A stretch of 13,448 nt of DNA from Spirochaetia bacterium (GTDB lineage Bacteria > Spirochaetota > Spirochaetia > PWKH01): contig JAIPFS010000020.1 of the NCBI GenBank assembly GCA_021736545.1, forward strand, positions 1 through 13,448, read 5' to 3'. Positions 13,311 to 13,448 of this stretch are shown piece by piece (position 1 is the first letter of the stretch; every line of letters starts with the position of its first letter). The translations under genes were made by a program, and so were the position numbers. The notes below the pieces were generated by a model. It made no database searches. It had not been told where the DNA came from and saw only the letters and a program-made list of their open reading frames with translations.

Positions 13311-13448
13311 ATGCGGATTTGAAACGGAGTTTCGGCGCGAACCGGTGAGCGCAAAGCGGCAGTAGGCCGCTTTAGAAATGGAGGCGGGGCGCAGGGCGGC
13401 ACGCTGTACCCAGCGTGAAGACCGAGAACCAAATCCGCCCAGCCCGAG
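13311..13448. repeat. GC-rich multi-hairpin element ending in a tRNA-Pro 3' copy
   Basis: About 63% G+C by hand count, in strong contrast to the A+T-rich remainder. GCGGATTTG (13313-13321) and CAAATCCGC (13430-13438) form an outer 9-bp inverted repeat. Inside are GAAAC/GTTTC (13321-13333), GCGC/GCGC (13335-13352), AAAGCGGC/GCCGCTTT (13353-13373) and CACGCTG/CAGCGTG (13400-13417). No convincing coding frame exists. It may be a miniature mobile or palindromic repeat, a structured RNA, or a decayed tRNA copy. It probably continues or recurs beyond the window. Confidence 0.55.
13430..13448 (+). repeat. 19-bp direct repeat, copy 2 (at the window edge)
   Basis: Exact copy of 13242-13260, ending on the last base of the window, so its true right boundary is unknown. 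It has no matching 5' tRNA half: the preceding bases cannot form the T stem. Confidence 0.85.

Noticed and set aside
13114..13365. Open frame of 83 codons on the plus strand across the tRNAs and the GC-rich element.
   Set aside because: It translates tRNA-Asp, tRNA-Pro and a terminator; it has no binding site and no protein-like composition.
13241..13432. Minus-strand frame of 63 codons over the GC-rich element.
   Set aside because: It runs through the tRNA terminator and the hairpins; the Pro/Arg-rich translation is explained by high G+C, and no start signal is present.

Overview
The window looks like core chromosome of an AT-rich bacterium, most probably a spirochaete (Spirochaetota, Treponema/Spirochaeta side). 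This is inferred from gene content and order: nadD, yqeK, an LCP-like lipoprotein and rsfS together; spoVG next to ispE in a set with no other sporulation gene; a CTC-type L25 gene followed by pth, tilS and ftsH; a relaxed lipobox; and tRNA genes without an encoded CCA. No rRNA or marker gene is present, so the phylum is an inference.

Layout. (1) Positions 12-2493, plus strand: a fused NadD-YqeK protein (NAD synthesis plus HD-type dinucleotide hydrolase), a putative lipoprotein resembling a degenerate LytR-CpsA-Psr protein, and the ribosome silencing factor RsfS, followed by a hairpin. (2) Positions 2599-2853, minus strand: an extremely acidic 84-residue protein with no basic residues. It is divergent from ispE, and both have TTGACA -35 boxes. 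(3) Positions 3002-4224, plus strand: ispE (isoprenoid precursor synthesis; possibly leaderless) and spoVG, ending at a hairpin terminator. (4) tRNA-Gln(UUG), whose apparent promoter lies upstream of that terminator hairpin. (5) Positions 4579-11131, plus strand: a tight translation and quality-control operon rplY-pth-tilS-ftsH-lepA with overlapping or nearly touching genes. Its promoter region carries three perfect 12-bp direct repeats. It ends at a strong bidirectional terminator. (6) Positions 11307-12827, minus strand: a membrane-anchored SurA/PpiD-like foldase whose parvulin domain lacks both hallmark histidines. (7) A back-to-back promoter region, then tRNA-Asp(GUC) and tRNA-Pro(CGG) with a strong terminator.

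The last 140 bases differ from the rest. They are about 63% G+C by hand count and full of hairpins, and they end exactly on a 19-bp copy of the 3' end of tRNA-Pro. This resembles an attachment-site duplication, a miniature element or a tRNA-derived repeat. The window may stop there because an assembly broke at a repeat.

Functionally most genes serve protein synthesis and its quality control: tRNA supply, tRNA modification, peptidyl-tRNA recycling, ribosome silencing, EF4, L25, FtsH proteolysis and envelope protein folding. NAD and isoprenoid synthesis are added. I found no CRISPR array, transposase, toxin-antitoxin pair or obvious defence system. The most interesting unexplained items are the right-end GC-rich element, the all-acidic protein, the histidine-less parvulin and the unusual promoter-hairpin-tRNA arrangements.
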